Assembly: GCA_937924505.1 (NCBI GenBank)
Contig: CALDSR010000021.1
Span: 1 to 36,254, forward strand
Direction: 5' to 3'
Length of the DNA: 36,254 nucleotides
Source of the DNA: an uncultured Granulosicoccus sp.
Lineage (GTDB): Bacteria > Pseudomonadota > Gammaproteobacteria > Granulosicoccales > Granulosicoccaceae
This document shows, in pieces, positions 6,663 through 14,672 of the stretch. A program made the position numbers and the translations under genes. The notes under the pieces are model-generated. The model was given only the letters and a program-made list of their open reading frames with translations, ran no database searches and was not told the DNA's origin. Within the stretch, counting starts at the first letter, position 1. Every line of letters begins with the position of its first letter.

Positions 6663-7532
6663 ATGCCTGCAACAGCCCGTGCTGCGCGTATGGAATTTAG
6701 CCGCAACACTGGACCCGCTCCCATACAGACCATTTCCATTGCCGGAGGCAAGGGTGGTGTAGGCAAATCCAATGTAGCTGTCAATCTTGCCGCTGCAATG
6801 GGTGGCGAAGGCAAGTCCATCCTGTTGATGGATGGTGATTTCGAACTTGGCAACATCGACACGCTCCTGAACCTGAAACCTGCGCACAACCTGTCGCACG
6901 TGATTGGTGGTGAACGAAGCCTCGAAGACATTCTCATCAAGGGGCCTGCTGGAGTCGATGTTATTCCAAATGCAGCGGGCGTCATGGAAATGGCACGTCT
7001 GTCACAAATCCAGCACACTGATCTTATAAGGCTCTTTAGTGATCTCGGGTCTGATGCCGACACACTTCTTATAGATAACGCGACTGGGTTATCAGAGAGT
7101 GTGTTGAGCTTTTCACGAGCTGCGAGAGAAGTAATCGTGGTTATGACCGACGAACCTACATCGATCCAGGATGCGTTTGCAACGATTCGTATCCTGAACG
7201 AGAGCTGTCAGGTACGACGGTTTCGCATTGTGGCGAACAAGACGGAATCTTCTCGACACGGATTGGATCTGTATGCAACGTTAACGCGACATGCGGATCG
7301 ACATTTGGATGTATTGCTCGACTTTTGCGGATCGATTCCGTTTGACCCGCTATTGAAACAAGCTGTTTGTCAGCAGCGCACAGTAGTTGAGGCTTTTCCG
7401 AGGTCGCCATCGGCAATGGCGTTTCGGAAATTGAGCTCGCGAATCTCTCGCTGGCCTCGACCTGATGCGCCGTGTGGACGAATCGAATTTTTTGTCGAGC
7501 GGCTGATACAAGCCGCCGCGAACACTGGGTGA
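6663..7532 (+). CDS. flhG: Flagellar number regulator FlhG/FleN (MinD-type ATPase)
   Basis: 289 residues. Deviant Walker A GGKGGVGKSN (28-37), the MDGDFELGNIDTLL switch segment, the acidic Walker B region LLIDNATGLSESVLSF, DEPTSIQDA, and the family C-terminus EAFPRSPSAMAF followed by EFFVERLIQ, which closely follows Pseudomonas FleN. FlhG limits polar flagella to one by inhibiting FleQ and acting with FlhF. The start is the ATG at 6663, preceded by AGGTGA; a GTG two codons earlier is possible. The stop is 13 bases before fliA, so the two are probably co-transcribed. The Walker B segment usually reads DTAAG, here DNATG, so some catalytic drift is possible. Confidence 0.9.
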   Translation: MPATARAARMEFSRNTGPAPIQTISIAGGKGGVGKSNVAVNLAAAMGGEGKSILLMDGDFELGNIDTLLNLKPAHNLSHVIGGERSLEDILIKGPAGVDVIPNAAGVMEMARLSQIQHTDLIRLFSDLGSDADTLLIDNATGLSESVLSFSRAAREVIVVMTDEPTSIQDAFATIRILNESCQVRRFRIVANKTESSRHGLDLYATLTRHADRHLDVLLDFCGSIPFDPLLKQAVCQQRTVVEAFPRSPSAMAFRKLSSRISRWPRPDAPCGRIEFFVERLIQAAANTG

Positions 7533-7545
7533 GAACTGCAGCAAC

Positions 7546-8274
7546 ATGAATGCACATGCGATGTACAACGAGGTTGAGACGGTCGATCCGGATGGATTGG
7601 TTGCCGCGAATGCCAACCTGGTAAAGCGAATTGCCTTTCACCTGATGAATAGATTGCCGCCGAGTGTGCAGGCTGAAGATCTGATTCAAGCAGGCATGAT
7701 AGGTCTGCTGGAGGCAGCACGGCACTATGATCCATCACAAGGTGCGAGCTTTGAAACCTATGCGGGCATCCGTGTTCGCGGTGCCATGCTGGATGAAATA
7801 CGCCGTTCTGACTGGACGCCACGTTCGGTCCATCGAAAATCACGTGAAGCGGCTGAAGTGTTGCGCGATATCGAACAAACATCTGGTCGTGAAGCAAAAC
7901 CACAGGACGTCGCTGATCGTCTTGGCATCGAGTTGTCCGCTTATCATTTGATATTGACCGAGAGTTCAGCGGCGCATGTGTTCAGTTTCGATCAACCGGA
8001 TGAAAATACGGGTGAAACCATCGCACTGCCACAAAGTGATGAAGCGACACCGGGTGAGCAGGTTGAGTACCAGTCTTTTCGCAAGGCACTTGCTGAATCG
8101 ATCAAGAATTTACCCGAACGTGAAAGCCTCGTGATGTCCTTGTACTACGACGAAGATCTGAATCTTCGCGAAATTGGCGACATTCTCGGTGTCAGTGAGT
8201 CGCGTGTCTGTCAGATACATGGACAGGCGCTAGTCAGGCTGAAGGCGCGTTTGAATGAGTGGACGCAACGCTAG
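7546..8274 (+). CDS. fliA: Flagellar sigma factor FliA (sigma-28)
   Basis: 242 residues, standard FliA length. Region 2 (about 20-90) includes AEDLIQAGMIGLLEAARHYD, FETYAGIRVRGAMLDEIRR and the FliA hallmark DWTPRSVHRKSRE. Region 3 follows (KPQDVADRLGIELSAYH) and region 4 has the HTH LREIGDILGVSESRVCQIHG. It directs RNA polymerase to late flagellar and chemotaxis promoters and is held by FlgM, encoded 3.1 kb away on the other strand. It lies 13 bases after flhG and 11 bases before the GYF_2 gene. The start at 7546 has a weak Shine-Dalgarno; a second ATG five codons later is an alternative. Confidence 0.95.
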   Translation: MNAHAMYNEVETVDPDGLVAANANLVKRIAFHLMNRLPPSVQAEDLIQAGMIGLLEAARHYDPSQGASFETYAGIRVRGAMLDEIRRSDWTPRSVHRKSREAAEVLRDIEQTSGREAKPQDVADRLGIELSAYHLILTESSAAHVFSFDQPDENTGETIALPQSDEATPGEQVEYQSFRKALAESIKNLPERESLVMSLYYDEDLNLREIGDILGVSESRVCQIHGQALVRLKARLNEWTQR

Positions 8275-8285
8275 GGGCATCGCTG

Positions 8286-8726
8286 ATGGTGACCGACGAA
8301 TCACAATGGTATGTGCAAAAGGGCTCGCGAGTGCAGGGGCCGTTTTCCGCCAATGAAGTTGGACGCTTTCTGCTTCTTGGTCGTGTTCGTAACACTGACA
8401 GGGTCAGTCGTGATGGCGAGTTATGGGAACCGGTGACCCAGGTACCGGAGCTGATCCCGGAAGAGTTGCTTGATCTGGATACCGATCAGGGATGGCAGCG
8501 ATTTCTTCATGCGCGAACACGAACCGATGAACGAGAGATTGATGCGAACGTCATGGTTGAACGGCGCACCGTTCCGGATGAGACTGTCGAGCAATTACGT
8601 GACGACTGGCATGTCGAGCCTGCACCATCCCCGCCAAGCCTCCTGCCATGGTCGCTTCTGGGCATCACGCTCGCGGCACTGGGTGTTGTTCTGTATCTCA
8701 ACACATCGGCTGGATTTACGCCTTAA
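8286..8726 (+). CDS. GYF_2 (DUF4339) domain protein with C-terminal membrane anchor
   Basis: 146 residues. Residues ~6-55 form a GYF_2 domain: WYVQKGSRVQGPFSANEVGR, then LGRVRNTDRVSRDGELW. This fold often binds proline-rich peptides or acts as an adaptor. A charged, probably flexible middle leads to one C-terminal transmembrane helix (LLPWSLLGITLAALGVVLYL), so the GYF domain most likely faces the cytoplasm. The ATG at 8286 follows AGGGG, 11 bases after the fliA stop. An in-frame GTG at 8259 would overlap fliA and is less likely. Position directly behind fliA suggests a motility-related adaptor, but no specific function is known to me. Confidence 0.75.
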   Translation: MVTDESQWYVQKGSRVQGPFSANEVGRFLLLGRVRNTDRVSRDGELWEPVTQVPELIPEELLDLDTDQGWQRFLHARTRTDEREIDANVMVERRTVPDETVEQLRDDWHVEPAPSPPSLLPWSLLGITLAALGVVLYLNTSAGFTP

Positions 8727-8870
8727 GTGCGGTTGGTCGAGTAATTCGGAATCGACATTTTCGGAAAATTTGACGTCGAATAGTTGACGTCTCACCTGAT
8801 CTTTGGCTATCAAGCCTTCGATTGGTCCGTGCCTTGCAACTTGAGCCTAACCGCTACCCGGGAGGCTGTC

Positions 8871-9794
8871 ATGACCGCCACAAATATTGATCAATCTGTA
8901 TTGACATCACAAGATGTCCTGCGCGAGCAACGGCTTGACGTGCAGTTGCGCCAACTCGAATTCAATGCCTTGTTGCATCGCAAGCTCGATCTGGATCTTT
9001 TGTTCGAATGCCTGTTGACCGAAGGGCAGACATTTGTGGCTTTTGATGGCTTGCAATACATTGCCGCGGATGCAGGACATGATCTGTTGCTGGGTGCCTC
9101 TCGGCAACATCGTCAGCGATTCGAGCTGAAGCTTGGAGATCGCAGTCTGGGTGAAGTCATACTCATGCGTGGCAAGAAGTTCAGCTCTCGCGAGGAGCGT
9201 GATGCCGAACGCCTTGTTGAAAGTCTCGTGTATCCCCTCGACAATGCGCTGCATCACTACAATGCGGTCCTTCGCGCAATGACTGATGGCGCGACCGGGC
9301 TGCGTAACCAGACGGCATTGGATAAACAGTTACCGCGCGAGATTCGTCTGGTTCGACGTATCGAAGAACCGCTCTCGCTGTTACTGGTGTCAGTGGATTA
9401 TCTTGAGTCCATCAGTGAGCATCACGGTAGTGATGTGGGTGAACAAGCCTGGCAGTCAGTGTCTGAAGCTTTGACCATGCGCCTGCGCCAGACAGATTAT
9501 ATTTTTCGCACTGAAGATGATTGCTTCTGCATCGTTTTGACCCAGACCCCACTCGATGGAGCCGTGGCCCTGGCCGAGCGACTGCGACAGAAGGTCGATC
9601 GCTGTGTCAGTTACGACAATGTGCAATTTGTCTTGACAGCGAGTGCGGGAGTCACAGAATTAGGCACTTCGGATGATGCGGATACACTGGTGAACCGCGC
9701 GCGTGATGCGCTGAAAAGTGCCCGCACGGTCGGGCGCAATCAGGTGTGTTCAATGCCGGCGCCCGAAGCGAGCGGTGGTCCCACCGCTGCTTGA
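8871..9794 (+). CDS. Degenerate GGDEF-domain protein with GAF-like N-terminus
   Basis: 307 residues. The ATG at 8871 has GGAGG five bases upstream, so longer in-frame starts are discarded. Residues ~20-130 look like a GAF-type sensor (LDLDLLFECLLTEGQTFVAF, helices and strands to SSREERDAERLVESLVYPLD). From ~140 a GGDEF domain follows: DGATGLRNQTALDKQLP, then LSLLLVSVDYLE and the terminal LTASAGVTEL with ALKSAR. At the catalytic hairpin the sequence is RTEDDCFCIVL where active enzymes have R.GGDEF, so the catalytic Glu is Cys and both Gly are acidic. Diguanylate cyclase activity is therefore not expected; a sensor or scaffold role is more likely. It follows fliA and the GYF_2 gene and precedes tRNA-Glu. 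Confidence 0.8.
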   Translation: MTATNIDQSVLTSQDVLREQRLDVQLRQLEFNALLHRKLDLDLLFECLLTEGQTFVAFDGLQYIAADAGHDLLLGASRQHRQRFELKLGDRSLGEVILMRGKKFSSREERDAERLVESLVYPLDNALHHYNAVLRAMTDGATGLRNQTALDKQLPREIRLVRRIEEPLSLLLVSVDYLESISEHHGSDVGEQAWQSVSEALTMRLRQTDYIFRTEDDCFCIVLTQTPLDGAVALAERLRQKVDRCVSYDNVQFVLTASAGVTELGTSDDADTLVNRARDALKSARTVGRNQVCSMPAPEASGGPTAA

Positions 9795-9896
9795 TCGCGG
9801 TTCTGCTCATATAAAACAACGAATCCCCACACTCGGTTTTCGTTTCGGGTATACTTCGCGGCTCGAAGGCTTCAGGGCATCCCTGATGAATACCAC

Positions 9897-9972
9897 GTCC
9901 CCTTCGTCTAGTGGCCTAGGACACCGCCCTTTCACGGCGGTAACAGGGGTTCGAGTCCCCTAGGGGACGCCA
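9897..9972 (+). tRNA. tRNA-Glu (anticodon TTC)
   Basis: 76 bases including the encoded 3' CCA. Acceptor arms GTCCCCT (9897-9903) and AGGGGAC (9962-9968), discriminator G, CCA at 9970-9972. The anticodon stem CCGCC/GGCGG encloses loop CTTTCAC with anticodon TTC at 9931-9933. The T arm is AGGGG-TTCGAGT-CCCCT. Single copy here; no integrase or repeated tRNA end nearby. Confidence 0.97.
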
Positions 9973-10031
9973 CCTTTCCGATACATTCTCTTCTCTATTC
10001 TACCGTCCGTCTATCCCGCCTCGAAGCCGTG

Positions 10032-13000
10032 TCAAATGGTGGAGCTGGTTTGCCTCAAGCTACTTTGCGCCTGCTTGTGCTGCAACCGCCTGATGGTTCT
10101 GTAAGCAGTCACCTTCGCACCTAATACCAGCAGGCACGGGGTCAAGAAGAGTGTCAGCAATGTCGTGAATGCCAGCCCCCCGGCTATGGCACTGGCCAGC
10201 TGCGTCCACCATTGTGTCGACGGCGCGCCGAAAGACAGCTCGCGGTCAAGTAGATCGACATTCATGGCGAGTACCATAGGCATCAGACCGAGGATGGTTG
10301 TGATGGCGGTCAGAAAGACTGGCCGTGCTCGAACCGAACCGGTCAGAAGGGCGGCGTCGATCGCACTGGCACCGTCACCCCGATAACCGTTGTAGGTGTC
10401 AATCAGAACAATATTGTTGTTTACGACAATGCCAGCAAGCGCAATGATGCCAATACCGACCATGACGATGCCAAAGGTCTGGCCGGTGATCAGCAAGCCG
10501 ATCAAGACCCCCGATGTCGAAAAGATTATGGCACTTAATATCAGGAATGCCTGATAGAGGCTGTTGAACTGCGTGACAAGTATCAAGGTCATCAGGAAGA
10601 TCGCCGAGACAAATGCCGAAATCAGAAACGTCATGGTCTCTTGCTGTTCTTCGGCCTCACCCTTGAATGCCACATCGATGTCCTGAACGACCGGGCCAGT
10701 CGCCAATTTTTCTCGCAGTAACTTCAGTTGAGTATCGGGCAGGAAGCCTTCTTCCACATCGGCTTGTATGGTGATCACGCGCCTGGCACTGGCGCGATGA
10801 ATAATGCCGGTCTTGGGAGCAGGGCTGATATCAATGAAGTTGGATACGGGCACCATGCCCTGGTTTGTCGCAACACGAATATTCGCGATCTGATCAAGGT
10901 TACGTTGCGCGATTGGATAACGCACGCGGATATCCAGTTCATCAGTCGCATCATCCGGTCTATAGCCAGCGACTCGAATGCCACTGGTGATTAGCTGAAT
11001 TGCATTGCCGATCATGGCGATATCAGCGCCAAACCGTGCGGCTTCCTGGCGATCAACGAGCAAACGCCACTCTATGCCCGCCAGCGGTCGGTTGTCACTG
11101 ATATCGCGGAAGCCGCCAACTTCACGCATCGCGTTCTGAATCGCGTCAACGCCGTTGTAGAGCTTGTCCTGGCTGCTTGCACTGACCTGAATGTTGATCG
11201 GTTTGCCGCCGCCGTCAGGGCCTCCCTCATTGGCCACGAATTCGAGTCGGACGCCGGCGATGTCGGCTGTCAATTCCCGCATTTCTGCCTGAATCTCTAC
11301 AGCCTTGCGGCGTTGATCCCAATCGATAAACTCCATCTGGATCGTGCCAATCACGTCTTCATTGGACTGTGAGTCCGAGTCCTTGCCAGTGCGGGTATAA
11401 ACCGACTCGACCTCAGTCATACCAATAAGGCGTTGTTCGATGCGACGCATGATGGCATCTTGCTCGTGGATCGACAATTCACCGCGGGCGCTGGCTTGCA
11501 AGGCGATTGATTGTGGTTCGACGTCCGGGAAAAACTCGACACCTTTGCCGAGTACGCCGTATACAACGTAACTGCCAACGGTGAACAGCAATACCGCACA
11601 CAACACAGCAACCGGGTGAAGAAGGGATGTGTGTAGAAACTTCAGATACGTGGCCTTCGCGCCGCTTGCGTTTCGATGCAATTCGGCAGCGCTGAGTAAT
11701 TCATTTTCATCCGCAGTGTTGAGAGCGCCAGGTTTGCGGCCAATGGTCTTGCCAATAACGGGAATGAATATTAATGCCATCGTCAGTGAGGCCAGTAGGC
11801 AACTGATGACCGTGATAGGCATATAGCGCATGAACTGACCAATCAAGCCTGGCCAAAAAAGCAGTGGGAAAAACACGGCCAGCGTCGTAAAGGTCGATGC
11901 GATGACTGGCCAGGCCATTCTTGTTGCGGCACTTTGATAAGCGAGCTCGGTGCTCATGCCCTTGTCAATGTTGCGGTCGGCCAGTTCAGAGATGATGATG
12001 GCGCCATCGACCAGCATACCAACCACCAGAATCAAGCTGAACAGCACAACGACATTCATGGTGTAGCCCAAGGTATAGATGACCAGAATGCCTGTCAGGA
12101 ACGATCCGGGTATCGCAAAACCAACCAGCACAGAGGAGCGTATGCCGAGTGCTGCCATGATCACGATCATCACCAGTACAACACCGGAAATCACGTTGTT
12201 CTGCAAGTCCGTCAACATCACTTGCGTTTCTTCAGATTTGTCTTGATGGAAGCCGATCTCGAGTGATGGCGGCAATCTTTCGCGTTCATCATCGATGGCA
12301 GCTCGCACGTCTGCAATGGTTTCAATGATGTTGGCGCCAAGTCGTTTTGATATCTCGAGAACCAATGTTGGTTGACCATTGAGCCGAGCGAAGCCGGTTG
12401 GATCCTTGTAGGTGCGGCGAATGCTCGCCACATCGCCGAAGGTGACAACTGCCTCATCGGTCACTTTGACGGGTAGTTTCAGGATGTCCTCTATGTTTTC
12501 GATAACACCCGGTACCTTCAACACCATGCGACCGGCGCCGGTATCGATCGAGCCTGCTGCGACCAGCAGGTTGTTGTTGGCGATCAGACCGAATAGCGTG
12601 TTGAAGTCAACCTCGTAGGTGTCCATGACGATGGGGTCAATAACGACTTCGAGTACTTCTTCGCGTTCACCCGCAATATCCGCTTCCAGTACACCTGGAA
12701 GAGCCTCGAGTTTGTCCTTGAGTCCGCGGGCTATCCGGATCAGTGTGCGTTCAGGCAACTGACCTGACAAACTGATATTGAGCACGGGAAAGAGTGCGAT
12801 ATTGATTTCGTCGACGGTGGGTTCATCGGTTGATGCAGGGAGCTGCGACTTGGCTGCATCGACGCGTTCGCGTACGTCTGCAAGCGCGGTGTCGCCATCA
12901 AATCCGGCATCGAACTCCAACAGAACTGAGGCGAAGCCCTCTGTCGCGGTGCTGCTCATCTCCTTGATGCCGGTGATCCCTTGTAATTCCTTTTCCATCG

Positions 13001-13199
13001 GTCGAATCAACAAGCGCTCGGCATCGCCGGGTGAAATACCGTCGTGATTCATCGACACGTAGATGATCGGAATCGGCACATCGGGCTCTGACTCTTTCGG
13101 GATGCTGTTGTAGGCGACGATTCCGGCGCCGAGCAGAAAGATGAGAACCATCAATACAGCTCGGTTGCGATTGAACGCGGCCTTGATCAATGTTTCCAT
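10032..13199 (-). CDS. RND efflux permease, HAE1/AcrB-like
   Basis: 1055 residues, full RND length. The N-terminal helix (NRAVLMVLIFLLGAGIVAYN) is followed by the first porter region, TM2-6 around LVMIVIMAALGIRSSVLVGF and VGMLVDGAIIISELADR, then a second half-repeat with the periplasmic loop and TM8-12 ending in FLTPCLLVLG. This is the inner-membrane proton-driven pump of a tripartite efflux system. It lies 14 bases after the adaptor gene. The proton-relay residues differ from AcrB: the Asp-Asp pair in TM4 is Asp-Gly, and the TM10 Lys position falls in VVNNNIVLID and appears to be Asn. Such variants occur in other RND subfamilies, so substrate is not inferred. No outer-membrane TolC-like gene is in the window. 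Confidence 0.92.
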   Translation of the reverse strand: METLIKAAFNRNRAVLMVLIFLLGAGIVAYNSIPKESEPDVPIPIIYVSMNHDGISPGDAERLLIRPMEKELQGITGIKEMSSTATEGFASVLLEFDAGFDGDTALADVRERVDAAKSQLPASTDEPTVDEINIALFPVLNISLSGQLPERTLIRIARGLKDKLEALPGVLEADIAGEREEVLEVVIDPIVMDTYEVDFNTLFGLIANNNLLVAAGSIDTGAGRMVLKVPGVIENIEDILKLPVKVTDEAVVTFGDVASIRRTYKDPTGFARLNGQPTLVLEISKRLGANIIETIADVRAAIDDERERLPPSLEIGFHQDKSEETQVMLTDLQNNVISGVVLVMIVIMAALGIRSSVLVGFAIPGSFLTGILVIYTLGYTMNVVVLFSLILVVGMLVDGAIIISELADRNIDKGMSTELAYQSAATRMAWPVIASTFTTLAVFFPLLFWPGLIGQFMRYMPITVISCLLASLTMALIFIPVIGKTIGRKPGALNTADENELLSAAELHRNASGAKATYLKFLHTSLLHPVAVLCAVLLFTVGSYVVYGVLGKGVEFFPDVEPQSIALQASARGELSIHEQDAIMRRIEQRLIGMTEVESVYTRTGKDSDSQSNEDVIGTIQMEFIDWDQRRKAVEIQAEMRELTADIAGVRLEFVANEGGPDGGGKPINIQVSASSQDKLYNGVDAIQNAMREVGGFRDISDNRPLAGIEWRLLVDRQEAARFGADIAMIGNAIQLITSGIRVAGYRPDDATDELDIRVRYPIAQRNLDQIANIRVATNQGMVPVSNFIDISPAPKTGIIHRASARRVITIQADVEEGFLPDTQLKLLREKLATGPVVQDIDVAFKGEAEEQQETMTFLISAFVSAIFLMTLILVTQFNSLYQAFLILSAIIFSTSGVLIGLLITGQTFGIVMVGIGIIALAGIVVNNNIVLIDTYNGYRGDGASAIDAALLTGSVRARPVFLTAITTILGLMPMVLAMNVDLLDRELSFGAPSTQWWTQLASAIAGGLAFTTLLTLFLTPCLLVLGAKVTAYRTIRRLQHKQAQSSLRQTSSTI

Positions 13200-13213
13200 G
13201 ATGACGCGGCTTC

Positions 13214-14281
13214 TCAGGTGCTCGAGTCGTCGGCGACTTGTGCTTCAACAACTTCCCCATTGCTGACAAATCCTTGTCCCAGCGTAATGACGCGGGTGCC
13301 CGCTGCAATACCAGTTACCCACGCCCCGTCAAGGGTGGTACTTTCCAGTGCGACAGGGAGGAAGTTGACTTGGTTGTTTTCGTTCACGATCTTGACGCCG
13401 AGCCTGCCGTTGTTATCAAGGACGAGTGCTGACGGGGTCAGGAAGGCAGCCTCGATGTTCGCTACCGGAACAATCACGGACGCGCTGACACCAGCGGCGA
13501 TTGAACCACCTGGATTTCCGACCAGAGCCTCGACTTTGAAACTGCGGGAATCCGGATCTGCTACCGATGAGATAAACGTGAGCTTGCCGGGTAGTGTCGT
13601 GCCGGTAATCAGCTTCACCGTGACTTCCTGACCGACTTTCAAGGCCTCGACGGTTTGCTGTGCCGCCTGCGCGGTAACGTTGAAGGCACTGTCGTCGACC
13701 AGTTCGGCAACGACATCGCCATGGTCGGCAAGCGCACCTTTTGACAACGGCAGGTCGTTGACGATGCCACTGAACGGCGCGCGTATCTGTGTATGGGCGA
13801 TGTCGAGTTCAACACTCGCGAGGACGGCGCGTGCTGCTTCGAGTTGGGCTTCGGACTGCTCCAGTTGCAGCTTTGACTGCAAGCCTTGGCTTTTCAGCGA
13901 TGCGGCGGCTTTATAGGCGCTCTCCGCGCTCTTTACTGTGGCCTGGGCTTCTTTGAGTGAGTTTTCTCGTCCGCCGACGTCGAGCGTCACCAGCAAGGTG
14001 TCTGGGGCAACCCTGCTGCCTTTGGCTATCGCCAGACTTTTGATCGTGCCGCTGGTTTCAGCGCGGATGCGTAAATGTTGAATGGGCTCGAGCTGACCTT
14101 GCAGGACGATTTCGCGTGACATGTTGCTAAGCTCTATCACGCGCACCTCGACGCGCATGATGGAATTGCGACTATCTGAGGCGTCTTCTTGCGCTGCGTC
14201 CTCGGAGCGCAGCATGCCACTGGCCATCCATAGCGCAAGAACGATTACCACTGCGCCTGCTGCTAGCCACGACGTTTTCAT
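13214..14281 (-). CDS. RND periplasmic adaptor (membrane fusion protein)
   Basis: 355 residues. N-terminal membrane anchor/signal (WLAAGAVVIVLALWMASGML), then a lipoyl/barrel-sandwich half (LRIRAETSGTIKSLAIAKGS), a coiled-coil hairpin (LKEAQATVKSAESAYKAA and LEQSEAQLEAARAVLASVEL), the second lipoyl half (THIRAPFSGIVND-type segment, here TQIRAPFSGIVNDL), a beta-barrel domain and the membrane-proximal end TLGQGFVSNGEVV. It links the RND pump to an outer-membrane channel. First gene of a two-gene operon; its stop lies 14 bases before the permease start. The Shine-Dalgarno is weak. Confidence 0.92.
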   Translation of the reverse strand: MKTSWLAAGAVVIVLALWMASGMLRSEDAAQEDASDSRNSIMRVEVRVIELSNMSREIVLQGQLEPIQHLRIRAETSGTIKSLAIAKGSRVAPDTLLVTLDVGGRENSLKEAQATVKSAESAYKAAASLKSQGLQSKLQLEQSEAQLEAARAVLASVELDIAHTQIRAPFSGIVNDLPLSKGALADHGDVVAELVDDSAFNVTAQAAQQTVEALKVGQEVTVKLITGTTLPGKLTFISSVADPDSRSFKVEALVGNPGGSIAAGVSASVIVPVANIEAAFLTPSALVLDNNGRLGVKIVNENNQVNFLPVALESTTLDGAWVTGIAAGTRVITLGQGFVSNGEVVEAQVADDSST

Positions 14282-14672
14282 ATGCGCATGTTCTTTTAGC
14301 GAAGTCCTTTATTTCTGGTTAAGTATAGCTTGCTGAAAAAACCGAGCGTTGGGGCAGTCTGGGCGAGCGCGCCGAATAGGTTGTACTGAGGGTTGAGGTA
14401 GATCAGTATTCATGGTTTCGGTTGTATCGTGCATGCGCATGCTGGCGTGTAGTTGTCTGGGGAAATGATCCAGCATAATTAAGTTGACAATGCCTGCATC
14501 CGTCGTAAAAATATCTTTGCGCTCGATTTATGTATACAAAAATATTAATAATGGCGGATCAGGAAAATTCATGCCGGTTAGCGATATTCGTATCAAATTT
14601 GAATTTCCGGTATGAGTTTTTGTCGAACAGGATGAGTTCATTTGGTGTGTCACCCAGAGGAGAGTTTTGATC
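14282..14672. other. Divergent intergenic region between efflux operon and cfa
   Basis: 391 bases without a gene. It holds the putative cfa promoter (14484-14511), a perfect palindrome GCATGCGCATGC (14431-14442) and an AT-rich stretch around 14520-14560. The palindrome could be a regulator site for the efflux operon or cfa, with no further support. Confidence 0.55.
14484..14511 (+). promoter_or_regulatory. Candidate sigma-70 promoter of cfa
   Basis: A perfect -35 TTGACA (14484-14489) and -10 TAAAAA (14506-14511) with a 16-base spacer, in an AT-rich setting. It would give a leader of about 155 bases. An RpoS-type promoter closer to the gene, as in E. coli cfa, is not excluded. Confidence 0.45.

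Noticed and set aside
9897..9972. tRNA-Glu as an integration site of a mobile element
   Set aside because: No integrase, no duplicated tRNA 3' end and ordinary neighbouring genes.
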